Below are positions 34,369 to 42,238 of a DNA stretch of 64,000 bases, one piece after another. Position 1 is the stretch's first letter. Every line of letters begins with the position of its first letter. Where the stretch lies: positions 1 to 64,000 of the forward strand of contig JAKFVN010000017.1 of assembly GCA_021732145.1 (NCBI GenBank), given 5' to 3'. The notes under the pieces were generated by a model that was not told the DNA's origin, did no database searches, and saw only the letters and a program-made list of their open reading frames with translations. The DNA comes from Alphaproteobacteria bacterium (GTDB taxonomy: Bacteria > Pseudomonadota > Alphaproteobacteria > UBA9219 > RGZA01). The translations under genes were made by a program, and so were the position numbers.

Positions 34369-35412
34369 ATGAAACTTGCACCCACGAAATCTATATATGT
34401 GAAATCTGTTTTGGCCGCATTGCTTTTCGGCGCATGTTTCATAACCCCGGCCTTTGCCGCCAAAAAAGAAGCCGTCAAAGAAGCAGTTGTACCTTTAGCG
34501 CCCACGCCAAGCGGCGCGCCTGTAACTGAACCATCACCGGAAGCTGCTGTTCCAGCGCCTGTTGCAGACCCAGCCCTGACCAATGTTCCTGACACATCAA
34601 ACATCTTGTTTATGCAGAACATGCGCAAGATTGGCGCGACCATTTATTATCTTGGTGAAAACCTTGGTCTGCATGGATGGTTTGTGGTGAAGGATGGCCA
34701 AGTGCAAATCATCTACACAACGCCAGATCAAAAAGCGTTGTTAGTTGGTGCACTGCTATCACCTGAAGGCGCGAATGTATCGCAGCAACAAGTCATGGTG
34801 CTGGCAAACAATAATCCTGAAATTCAAAAGATTTTGAAGGGTTCAGCCGCCGTTACCGGACAACCGCCTAAACCAGCATCCGCCGCAACAAATGATGTGC
34901 TGCATGCGACAACCGGCGTTGCGCCAGCGCCTGCAAAACCCGTTGCTGAATCGCCCAGCGAAAAGTTTTATGGCGAACTTTTAAAGGCAACCAATGTGAC
35001 CTTCGGCAAGGAAAGCGCGCCGCAACTCATCATGATTATGGATGTGAATTGTCCGCATTGCCACGAGGCATGGAAGAATTTGCAGCCATTTGTTGATGGC
35101 GGAAAATTGCGCGTAACCATGGTTCCGATTAAAGCGCTTGGCCCGCAATCCGAATTGGAAGCTGCAAACTGGCTTTCCAAAAAAGATCCCTATGAAGCAT
35201 GGAAAAAACGAATTGCTGGCGATAAAAATGTTTTCAGAATTGGCCCGCAAGATACCGACAAAGAAAAAGGTGTGTTTGCAAACACATCCCTGGTCAAGGG
35301 ATGGGGCGTCAATCAAACGCCTTATATTTTGTACCACGGTAAAAATGGCAAGGTTCGTTTGATTATGGGTGAACCAAAAAGCGCTGATGAAATTATGTCG
35401 GACATTAAATAG
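34369..35412 (+). CDS. TrbB/DsbC-like periplasmic disulfide enzyme
   Basis: 347 residues from ATG 34369; the TTG one codon earlier is less likely. Signal peptide (SVLAALLFGACFITPAFAA), Pro/Ala linker, a DsbC-like N-terminal domain (HGWFVVKDGQVQIIYTTPDQ) and a thioredoxin fold with active site CPHC (C228, C231). The cis-Pro lies in NQTPYILY at about 317. DsbC-type proteins reshuffle disulfides; IncI plasmids carry the related TrbB next to their DotM and DotL genes. The many Cys-bearing exported proteins encoded nearby are natural clients (inference). Confidence 0.85.
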   Translation: MKLAPTKSIYVKSVLAALLFGACFITPAFAAKKEAVKEAVVPLAPTPSGAPVTEPSPEAAVPAPVADPALTNVPDTSNILFMQNMRKIGATIYYLGENLGLHGWFVVKDGQVQIIYTTPDQKALLVGALLSPEGANVSQQQVMVLANNNPEIQKILKGSAAVTGQPPKPASAATNDVLHATTGVAPAPAKPVAESPSEKFYGELLKATNVTFGKESAPQLIMIMDVNCPHCHEAWKNLQPFVDGGKLRVTMVPIKALGPQSELEAANWLSKKDPYEAWKKRIAGDKNVFRIGPQDTDKEKGVFANTSLVKGWGVNQTPYILYHGKNGKVRLIMGEPKSADEIMSDIK

Positions 35413-35436
35413 GTTGAACACGAACTGGAGTAACAC

Positions 35437-35724
35437 ATGGGCAATATGCTAGATTTGTTTAAAGGCAAACCATCGGCTTCAGCTCCAAAGCCAAAAAGCG
35501 GCATTTCTGTCTATACCTCTGGCCCGCTTGCACAGCCAATCCAGCGTCCTACTGCGCCGGAATCCAGACTGCCACGCGCCGCGGCAATTTATGGTGCGGC
35601 TGCCGCCATATTTGCGGTGTTGACTGTTTTCTACCTGATTAAGGGCATTTGGTTCACCGGTATCGTGATGATCCTGCCAACCTTGTGTTTGGGCGGATTT
35701 GCTTATTACAACATGAAACCTTAA
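35437..35724 (+). CDS. small two-span membrane protein of unknown function
   Basis: 95 residues: a hydrophilic Pro/Ser/Lys-rich N-terminus (1-45) and two membrane helices (about 47-68 and 71-90; AIYGAAAAIFAVLTVFYLI, GIWFTGIVMILPTLCLGGFA). CTGGAG precedes the start by several bases. Lies 24 bp after the DsbC-like gene. Inner membrane; family unknown. Confidence 0.68.
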   Translation: MGNMLDLFKGKPSASAPKPKSGISVYTSGPLAQPIQRPTAPESRLPRAAAIYGAAAAIFAVLTVFYLIKGIWFTGIVMILPTLCLGGFAYYNMKP

Positions 35725-35791
35725 GCAGGTTTTCCTCTTATAGTTTTTCTGCCCGTTTTTACCGTCGCAAATATGACACAGGCTTTGGGCT

Positions 35792-35853
35792 GATTCAGTG
35801 CAGACTCTTGTAACGATTCACCGACCCAGTCATAGTTTTTCATTAAGCGAATC
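35792..35853. promoter_or_regulatory. GANTC cluster in front of dotD
   Basis: Four GANTC sites in 62 bp, starting at 35792, 35803, 35815 and 35849, within the 215-bp gap before dotD. Just after them GTTGGTTAG (35855-35863) and CTAGCCAAC (35880-35888) form an imperfect hairpin enclosing a smaller GCCT/AGGC hairpin. Together this looks like a methylation-sensitive promoter with a structured leader for dotD-dotC-dotB. Confidence 0.55.
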
Positions 35854-35939
35854 AGTTGGTTAGAGTTTTGCCTCAAAGGCTAGCCAACGGGTTTGCTGCG
35901 AATTGACCACGCATATGCGGAACTTAGACCGGAACACAC

Positions 35940-36500
35940 ATGGCGATAAAACGCGCTTCATATTCCAAGATGACGGATAACTTTTTACGGGTTGGGTTCT
36001 TGCTTGGTGTTGCAGCGGTTGCACTCAGCCTGACGGCATGCGCTGATGATGATATTCAAAATCCGTCTTTGCTTCCTGTTTATGCAACGCCTGTTGACCC
36101 TGATCCTGTTGGGTTGCGTTTAGCGCAGGCAGCGGAACGTGCAACCCAAGCGCAGAATAAAATGGCACAAATTGAATCGTTCCGCACGCCGCTTCCAACA
36201 CAAGACGGTCTTGGCACATCGTTGCCTGGCACATCGCAAATCACATCCGTGACCTGGACGGGCCCAATTGACCAGATTACCCGCACGCTTTCAGAAATGG
36301 CTGGCTTAAGCTTTAAAGTGACCGGTAAGGAACCGCCGTTGCCAATGGTGGTCAGTGTTGATGCGCACCAAGAGCCCATAAGCAAAATTCTTCAGGATAT
36401 TGGTGCGCAGGCTGGGCGGCGGGCTGACTTGATTATCGACCCAACGAATAGAACGCTTGATCTGCATTACGCACCGACCGATGGACTCAACTATTACTAA
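35940..36500 (+). CDS. dotD: DotD outer-membrane lipoprotein
   Basis: 186 residues with a lipoprotein signal (VAAVALSLTAC, lipidated Cys34). The C-terminal secretin-N0-like domain includes VTWTGPIDQITRTLSEMAGL and PISKILQDIGAQAG, the DotD (TraH) pattern. DotD helps place DotH in the outer membrane. It overlaps dotC by 20 bp. Start ATG 35940, with GGA about 9 bases before it. Confidence 0.9.
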   Translation: MAIKRASYSKMTDNFLRVGFLLGVAAVALSLTACADDDIQNPSLLPVYATPVDPDPVGLRLAQAAERATQAQNKMAQIESFRTPLPTQDGLGTSLPGTSQITSVTWTGPIDQITRTLSEMAGLSFKVTGKEPPLPMVVSVDAHQEPISKILQDIGAQAGRRADLIIDPTNRTLDLHYAPTDGLNYY

Positions 36501-37383
36501 TCATCGTGCTTATTTGAAAAAGCCGCGCAGTTTGTTTGCTGCGTTATTGCTGTGCGCGTTATTGATTGGGTTCAGCCATGCGGCTTTTGCCGATAATGAA
36601 GAAAATCGCGATGCGCCTGCCCCGCCGCCGCCAAATTTCAACCAGATGCAATCATGGCTCAAAATCAAGGATGATGACACCGATAAACAGGAAGAAGAAG
36701 CCAAGAAAAAAATCGGCGTGCAAATCCGCGTTGATGCATTGAAGGAAGCTGCGCTGTCATATGGCGCACGTGGCGGTCTTGCATGGCGCACATTCCAAAT
36801 CCAGCGCCGTCTTGCGGAAAACGAAGGAAACATTTCCAAGATTTTCAACTTCGGCAATTTACTGATTGCTGCGCCATCGGGCTTGATGATTGAACCTCCC
36901 GTGATTACCGAAGCGCAAAAAGCAGTGATTATCAATTCTGGCGGGCAAAATGCTGCGGTGGCTGACCGCGTTTACCGTATCAACCGCAATGCACGCATTG
37001 TCACCGCGCCAAAAAACTGGCGCGCTTATCTGGAACGCGATTGGGGCAGGGTCGAGCCGCCCCCTAACGCATTAGTACCTAAAAATGAACAAGAATTGAC
37101 CCATTGGCGCCGCCAGCTGGCTTTAGGCTGGGAAGAGGGTATTAAGCAGGCTGATGACATATTTCAGGCGGATTTAGACCGTTTGAATACGGATTATTTA
37201 GGAATGGTGAGGTATCGTGAACTGTTGGCCCAGGGCATTATCACGCCGCCCTATGCCACGCAGGAAGACAGAGGCGTAACCGGTGGTGGCAGCGAAATGC
37301 GGATTGGCGATCGCGGCCTCGTCATTACTGGCCCCTCGCAATTTAACCCGAAGAGTGAACGATGGATCACGGCTCCGCGCTAG
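36481..37383 (+). CDS. dotC: DotC outer-membrane core protein, no lipobox
   Basis: 300 residues from ATG 36481, inside the end of dotD; a TTG at 36514 would give an equally good signal peptide (LFAALLLCALLIGF, cleaved at AAFA). Core motifs RVDALKEAALSYGARGGLAW, KIFNFGNLLIAAPS and NARIVTAPKNWRAYLERDW are those of DotC (TraI of IncI). Legionella DotC is a lipoprotein; here no lipobox Cys is seen. Overlaps dotB by 22 bp. Confidence 0.9.
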   Translation: MDSTITNHRAYLKKPRSLFAALLLCALLIGFSHAAFADNEENRDAPAPPPPNFNQMQSWLKIKDDDTDKQEEEAKKKIGVQIRVDALKEAALSYGARGGLAWRTFQIQRRLAENEGNISKIFNFGNLLIAAPSGLMIEPPVITEAQKAVIINSGGQNAAVADRVYRINRNARIVTAPKNWRAYLERDWGRVEPPPNALVPKNEQELTHWRRQLALGWEEGIKQADDIFQADLDRLNTDYLGMVRYRELLAQGIITPPYATQEDRGVTGGGSEMRIGDRGLVITGPSQFNPKSERWITAPR

Positions 37384-38564
37384 CACAAGGTCAAGGTCTT
37401 GTCGTCGGCTCCCAGGAAATGGATTTTTGGCCGGATGAGCCTCCACGTATTCGCGTCGAGCTTGTGGATGATTTAATTTTGTGGTGCGTGATGCAGCGTG
37501 CCAGCGATATCACCATTCAATCCGACCGCCCTACGTATATTGAAGTCGACGGAAAATTATTTCCTGTCACGCGCCGTTCGATTGACAGCGCCGATATCGC
37601 CGCATTCGTGACCAAGATGTATGGTCTAGACGCGATGGCTGCGTTGACCGCCGGCAAAGATTTGGATTTGTCCTACGAAATCCGTGTTGACAGGAATACG
37701 CGCTTTCGCTTCCGCGTGAACATCACCGCGATTTTAAGCAAGGGACGTGACGGCGTTTCCATCACCATGCGCGTGCTTCCCAACATTCCGCCGCGCATGA
37801 GCGATTTGGGAATTGAAAAGGAATTGATTGATGCGTGGTCGCCGCGCCAGGGCCTTGTATTCGTGACGGGCCCAACGGGTTCGGGTAAAACAACGCTGTT
37901 AGCCGCTGGTACGCGCATGCTTATTGAACGCCCTGAAGGTGCCGGCAAAATGCTGACCTATGAAGCGCCGATTGAATACGTGTATGACCAGATTATCGGC
38001 CCGCACAGCGTCATCGCGCAAAGTGAAATTCCGCGCAACTTGCCAAGCTTTGCGGCGGGCGTTCGTAACTCCCTTCGCCGTAAACCGAATATCATTCTGG
38101 TGGGTGAAGCGCGTGACCGTGAAACCGTTTCCGCGGCGATTGAAGCGGGGCAAACGGGCCACTTGGTTTATGCCACAACCCATACCATCGGCGTGGCGGC
38201 AACTGTTCGCCGTCTTGTATCCGTGTTTGAATCGGGCGAGCGTCTGGAACGTGCCTATGCGCTGATTGAAACAACGCGGCTGATCGTGACGCAGGCGCTG
38301 GTGCCGCGCGTGGGCGGCGGACGTATTGCGCTGCGCGAATATCTGATTTTCGATGAGCATGTGCGCGAGCATCTTTTAGAAACGCCACTGGAAAACTGGA
38401 CGGCTGAAACCCAGAACATGCTCGAAAAATACGGTCGCACCATGCAGAAATCGGCGAATGCGATTTACAGCCAGGGCTTGATTGACCGCCGCCATTATCT
38501 GTTGCTGTCGCGCGGCTTTGGCGAAGAAAACATTGATGAAAAACCGGCTGGCCACGCCCAGTAA
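37362..38564 (+). CDS. dotB: DotB secretion ATPase (VirB11/PilT family)
   Basis: 400 residues. N-terminal PAS-like domain, Walker A GPTGSGKTT at about 170-178, Walker B NIILVGEARD at about 243-252 and His box TGHLVYATTHT at about 265. The IPPRMSDLGIEKELI segment is typical of DotB (TraJ). It is a hexameric cytoplasmic ATPase that energises assembly and transport. Overlap with dotC implies translational coupling. Confidence 0.93.
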   Translation: MDHGSALAQGQGLVVGSQEMDFWPDEPPRIRVELVDDLILWCVMQRASDITIQSDRPTYIEVDGKLFPVTRRSIDSADIAAFVTKMYGLDAMAALTAGKDLDLSYEIRVDRNTRFRFRVNITAILSKGRDGVSITMRVLPNIPPRMSDLGIEKELIDAWSPRQGLVFVTGPTGSGKTTLLAAGTRMLIERPEGAGKMLTYEAPIEYVYDQIIGPHSVIAQSEIPRNLPSFAAGVRNSLRRKPNIILVGEARDRETVSAAIEAGQTGHLVYATTHTIGVAATVRRLVSVFESGERLERAYALIETTRLIVTQALVPRVGGGRIALREYLIFDEHVREHLLETPLENWTAETQNMLEKYGRTMQKSANAIYSQGLIDRRHYLLLSRGFGEENIDEKPAGHAQ

Positions 38565-38682
38565 GGCTGCCGCATTAAAGCCCGTTTTTGTTGCATAAGC
38601 AGCATGGTAATTAGTCGTTAGCAAATAGACTTTATGCTTGGTTTAGCCGTAACCGTTAACACCTCATCTTGGAATCCCTTCA

Positions 38683-39090
38683 TTGGATACACACTGGCGA
38701 AATAGTATGAAGCCCGCTCGCTTCTTTATGCTGGATGCCCGTGCAGCATGGCCAGTGCTTGTCATGCTTTTGCACATGCGCATCTATACGATGATATTCG
38801 CCGTGTTCGTGATGGTGGTGTTTTATTTTCTTGAGCAGCGCGGCTTGAGTTTCTTTGCCGCGTTGCGCGCCTTCCGAGTTTGGATTGTCACCAAGAAGCG
38901 CCCGAATTACCGACCCAGCGATTTAACACGCATGGTCGATTTTGCATTTGAGCCTTTGCCAGAAAGGTTCGTTAACGAGAAGCCGATTCCCAAGAATGGA
39001 GTCGCGCCTGGTAGAAAAAATAATCCAGCCGAATCAGTCAGTCGTGCACAGAATAAGGCAACTGTGCCTCCTGCCAAAAATTCTCAATAG
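38683..39090 (+). CDS. icmT: IcmT-like membrane protein, TTG start
   Basis: 135 residues read from TTG 38683. The start is fixed by the family motif HWRNS, which lies before the first ATG (38707). The conserved part continues MKPARFFMLDARAAWPVL and HMRIYTMIFAV, the IcmT (TraK) signature, with two membrane helices. IcmT of Legionella has 86 residues; here a hydrophilic tail of about 50 residues is added. Upstream 118 bp contain one GANTC (38672). Next to dotB, as traK is next to traJ in IncI. Confidence 0.85.
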   Translation: MDTHWRNSMKPARFFMLDARAAWPVLVMLLHMRIYTMIFAVFVMVVFYFLEQRGLSFFAALRAFRVWIVTKKRPNYRPSDLTRMVDFAFEPLPERFVNEKPIPKNGVAPGRKNNPAESVSRAQNKATVPPAKNSQ

Positions 39091-39325
39091 AAAATCAACC
39101 AAAAGTTAATACATTCGAAACTATTTAGGCTCCGCTTTGCCTGTAAGGGGAGAAAATTGTTGCACAAGCATCACACTTGCTATTCTCTCGCTTTCGCGAC
39201 GCGGCTAAACATTTGGTGAATAAGAATCTTCTTCCCTAAGATGCGTAAGCCAATTGAGTACCCTCACGATAGTCGTGCGTCGATTTTTTGGTGCAAGAGG
39301 GGATTTTTTAAAGGCAGGAATGAAC

Positions 39326-40540
39326 ATGAAAAGAAGTCAAATGGGACTATTTTATAAGGCTATTACCATCGTTTCATTTTTATCGATTGCGTTAATTGCT
39401 CACGACTTGAAAGCTGTAACGCTAGGGTCTTCAACAGCACAACAAATCGGTTTCAGGGTTGCAAATTCAGGTACGAATGCTGACGCTGCGCCAAGCCAAG
39501 GCATCATAGATCAACCACCTGTTGTTATTCAGGGCCGTTCCGGAAATGCAAATGCACCATCCGTGCCGCGCGTACCGCAAACACCGGCGCGTGCGCCAGA
39601 TGGGTATGCGGCGGCACCATCTTCGCCATCGATGGCGATGGAACCCGTGGTCGAAGGCTTTGGCGACAAGGTTCCGCTTACCGTTGCTATCCAGCAAATC
39701 CTTCCACAAGGGTATGGCTATACACTGGGTGATGGTGTTGATGCCGGTCAATTGGTGAGCTGGCGCGGTGGCCGCCCATGGTCAACCGTATTGCAAGACA
39801 TGCTTGGTCAGGCGGGGTTGAGCTATTCCGTGAATGGCCGTTCGGTTGCAATTAATGGCACTGGTGCATCGCCGGCTATCATCAGCGGCACGCCGCGCGT
39901 AATGACGCAGCCTGCGCCCGTTGCCGTAAAGCAGCCGCCTGTTGCAATTGATCCGCAGCCCATGCCAATGGATGCGCCGCCCGTTATGCAGCCGCAAACG
40001 CAAATGGTAATGCAGCAGCCACAGCCGCAGATCATTATGCAGCAACCCGTTATGCAACAGCAGCCTGTAATGATGCAGCCGCAACCGCAAATGCAGCCGA
40101 TGATGATGCAGCAGCCTGTGATGCAGCCGATGATGATGCAGCCACAGCCGCAGATGCAGGCCCAAATGCAACCCATGATGATGCCGCAGCCCATGATGCA
40201 GGCTGCGCCCGCGCCAGCAGTAGGCCCGCAACCGTTGCAAATCGAAAATCCATTGGTGTTCCAGTCGCAAACATGGGAAGCGCGCCCCGGCCAAACGCTT
40301 CGCCAATTGCTCCAAGAATGGTGTACGCGTGTTGGTGTTGAACTGAATTGGACCGCTGAATTCGACTACCCGATTATGGCATCCATGAACATGACGGGCA
40401 CTTTTGAAGAAGCGGTACGCGTATTGCTCATCGGATTTGATGGCGCAAAGCCAACGCCGCGCGGACGTTTGCATTATAACCCGGCAGCGGGACAATCAAT
40501 CTTGGTTGTTGAAGCTAACGGTAATCACTATGGGGACTAG
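39326..40540 (+). CDS. TcpQ/PilL-like type IVb pilus protein
   Basis: 404 residues from ATG 39326 (AGGA six bases before). Signal sequence (ITIVSFLSIALIAHDLKA). Two TcpQ-like domains: one at about 95-170 (LVSWRGGRPWSTVLQDML) and one at about 315-400 (PGQTLRQLLQEWCTRVGVEL, GTFEEAVRVLLIGFDG). They are joined by a Met/Gln/Pro-rich linker. The TcpQ domain is found in TcpQ of Vibrio and PilL of R64, which help the secretin. First gene of the IVb pilus operon. Unlike R64 PilL, no lipobox is seen. Confidence 0.8.
   Translation: MKRSQMGLFYKAITIVSFLSIALIAHDLKAVTLGSSTAQQIGFRVANSGTNADAAPSQGIIDQPPVVIQGRSGNANAPSVPRVPQTPARAPDGYAAAPSSPSMAMEPVVEGFGDKVPLTVAIQQILPQGYGYTLGDGVDAGQLVSWRGGRPWSTVLQDMLGQAGLSYSVNGRSVAINGTGASPAIISGTPRVMTQPAPVAVKQPPVAIDPQPMPMDAPPVMQPQTQMVMQQPQPQIIMQQPVMQQQPVMMQPQPQMQPMMMQQPVMQPMMMQPQPQMQAQMQPMMMPQPMMQAAPAPAVGPQPLQIENPLVFQSQTWEARPGQTLRQLLQEWCTRVGVELNWTAEFDYPIMASMNMTGTFEEAVRVLLIGFDGAKPTPRGRLHYNPAAGQSILVVEANGNHYGD
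39970..40210 (+). repeat. Met/Gln/Pro-rich repetitive coding tract
   Basis: About 80 codons built almost only from Met, Gln and Pro, with recurring units such as QQPVMQ and MQPQPQMQ. It forms the linker between the two TcpQ-like domains of the preceding entry. The repeated ATGCAGCCG-type units invite length change by slippage. Confidence 0.85.
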
Positions 40541-40543
40541 ACT

Positions 40544-42238
40544 ATGGCGTTGACGTTACTGCCACCACTGTTTCGTAACATGGCATTTCGCGGAAAAGCA
40601 GTTTCCTTTTTTAGCGCCCTGGTTTTAGTTGCTGCCCTGGGCGGCTGCCAGTCCGAAGATTACCGCAATGCTATTAGTGAACGTGAGCAAGTAGCTGAGC
40701 AACGCGTTGATGAAGCCCGCCAGCCCGCTGCCGCCAAACGCTATAACCCGCTTACCGTAACTGATAGCATCTGGACGGGTGGTCGCGCCGTTCGCATGCG
40801 TCACGGCATTCCATTGCCGCCCCGCGTTGAAAACAACCGTGCTGTTGCATTGATTTCGCCAGTCCCGATGTCTATCCGCGCGATTGCCAATTCGGTTTCA
40901 CAGCAAACAGGCATTCCCATTCGCTTTGGAAAAGACGTGGATGATGGCAGCGGTGATGACGATGATACGATGTCATCAAGCTCAGGCTCAAGCAGTGCTG
41001 CCTCGGCTGCCAAAAAACCCGCCACCCCTGCCAAGGCAGCTGCAAAATATCCGCAGGCAGGCATGCGGGTTGCCTATGAAGGCCCGCTTTCCGGATTGCT
41101 TGACCGCGTTGCAAGCCATTTTGGCGTGAACTGGAAATATGACGGCAGTGCGCTGGTTATGGCACGTTATGAAACGCGCACCTTCTTGATGGATGTGTTG
41201 CCCGGCACGCAAAAGGTCACAGACGGCATGAAGGAGCAAACCAATAACAACGCATCGGCTTCCGGCAATACGCAGGTTACCACCGTCAATCAGCAGGCTG
41301 GATCACAGACATCCAGCATGGATATTGATTTCAAGTTCTGGGATGAAGTTGGTAAAACGCTTGAAACCATCCTGTCCGGTGTGGGCAGTTATTCGATGTC
41401 ACCATCTTCCGGTACAATTACAGTTATGACGACACCTGAAGTAATGCGCAGTGTTGCGGAATACATCAATCAGGAAAACGAACGCCTTGGTCGCCAGGTT
41501 GCCATCAATGTGGAAGTCTATACGGTCGATATGAATGAAGGCGAGGACTTCAATCTGAAGTTCGATACTGTGTTGCGCCGTTTCACCAACTTTGGTGCTA
41601 ACCTGACGGGCGCTGGCGGGCCTGCATCAACCAGTACAGGTCTTGGCCAGTTAGCTGTTTCGGTTTTAAATCCTGAAACCATCGGTTCGGTAAGCGGTAT
41701 CTTCAACCTGCTTTCCAGCGTGGGTAAGACCGCGCGTGTTGCGCAATTCCCGCTGACTACCTTGAACAACCGTCCGGTATCACGTCGTATCGGCCGTGAT
41801 ATTGCATATCTTGCATCGGTTCAAACCAATACCAGCCAGACCTTCCAGAATACCACGCTTACACCGGGTATTATTAAGGATGGTTTTTCCATTCAGGTAA
41901 CGCCGCGCTTGCTCGGTGATGGCCGCATCCTGCTGCAATACTCCCTGTCCTTGATTGACTTGGTGGGTGCGCCCAAGACCTTTACGTCAGGTACCAACCA
42001 AATCCAGCTCCCTGAAACCGCAACACGCTTCTTTGTGCAGCAGTCGATGCTGCGCAGCGGATCAACCCTTATCCTTGCCGGGTTTGACCAGGATCAGGTC
42101 ACGCAAAGTTCACAAGGTGTAGGCAATCCATATAACTATTTGCTTGGTGGGGGCGTAACCAATAAACGTGTGCGTCAAATCCTGTTTATTGCGATGACAC
42201 CGCAGGAGATTACCCTACCGAGGACGGAGAATGAGTAA
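40544..42238 (+). CDS. pilN: PilN-type secretin of the IVb pilus
   Basis: 564 residues. Lipoprotein signal (SALVLVAALGGC, Cys35), then a secretin N-domain region with a Ser-rich insertion (about 145-160). The C-terminal secretin domain carries VAINVEVYTVDMNEGED, QVTPRLLGDGRILLQYSLSL and RSGSTLILAGFDQDQ. It forms the outer-membrane pore for the thin pilus, as R64 PilN and toxin-coregulated pilus TcpC do. Follows the TcpQ-like gene by 3 bp; overlaps pilO by one base. Confidence 0.9.
   Translation: MALTLLPPLFRNMAFRGKAVSFFSALVLVAALGGCQSEDYRNAISEREQVAEQRVDEARQPAAAKRYNPLTVTDSIWTGGRAVRMRHGIPLPPRVENNRAVALISPVPMSIRAIANSVSQQTGIPIRFGKDVDDGSGDDDDTMSSSSGSSSAASAAKKPATPAKAAAKYPQAGMRVAYEGPLSGLLDRVASHFGVNWKYDGSALVMARYETRTFLMDVLPGTQKVTDGMKEQTNNNASASGNTQVTTVNQQAGSQTSSMDIDFKFWDEVGKTLETILSGVGSYSMSPSSGTITVMTTPEVMRSVAEYINQENERLGRQVAINVEVYTVDMNEGEDFNLKFDTVLRRFTNFGANLTGAGGPASTSTGLGQLAVSVLNPETIGSVSGIFNLLSSVGKTARVAQFPLTTLNNRPVSRRIGRDIAYLASVQTNTSQTFQNTTLTPGIIKDGFSIQVTPRLLGDGRILLQYSLSLIDLVGAPKTFTSGTNQIQLPETATRFFVQQSMLRSGSTLILAGFDQDQVTQSSQGVGNPYNYLLGGGVTNKRVRQILFIAMTPQEITLPRTENE

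Noticed and set aside
39782-40495. Minus-strand Leu/His/Arg-rich frame inside the TcpQ-like gene
   Set aside because: Produced by the complement of the Met/Gln/Pro tract; no ribosome site or family match.
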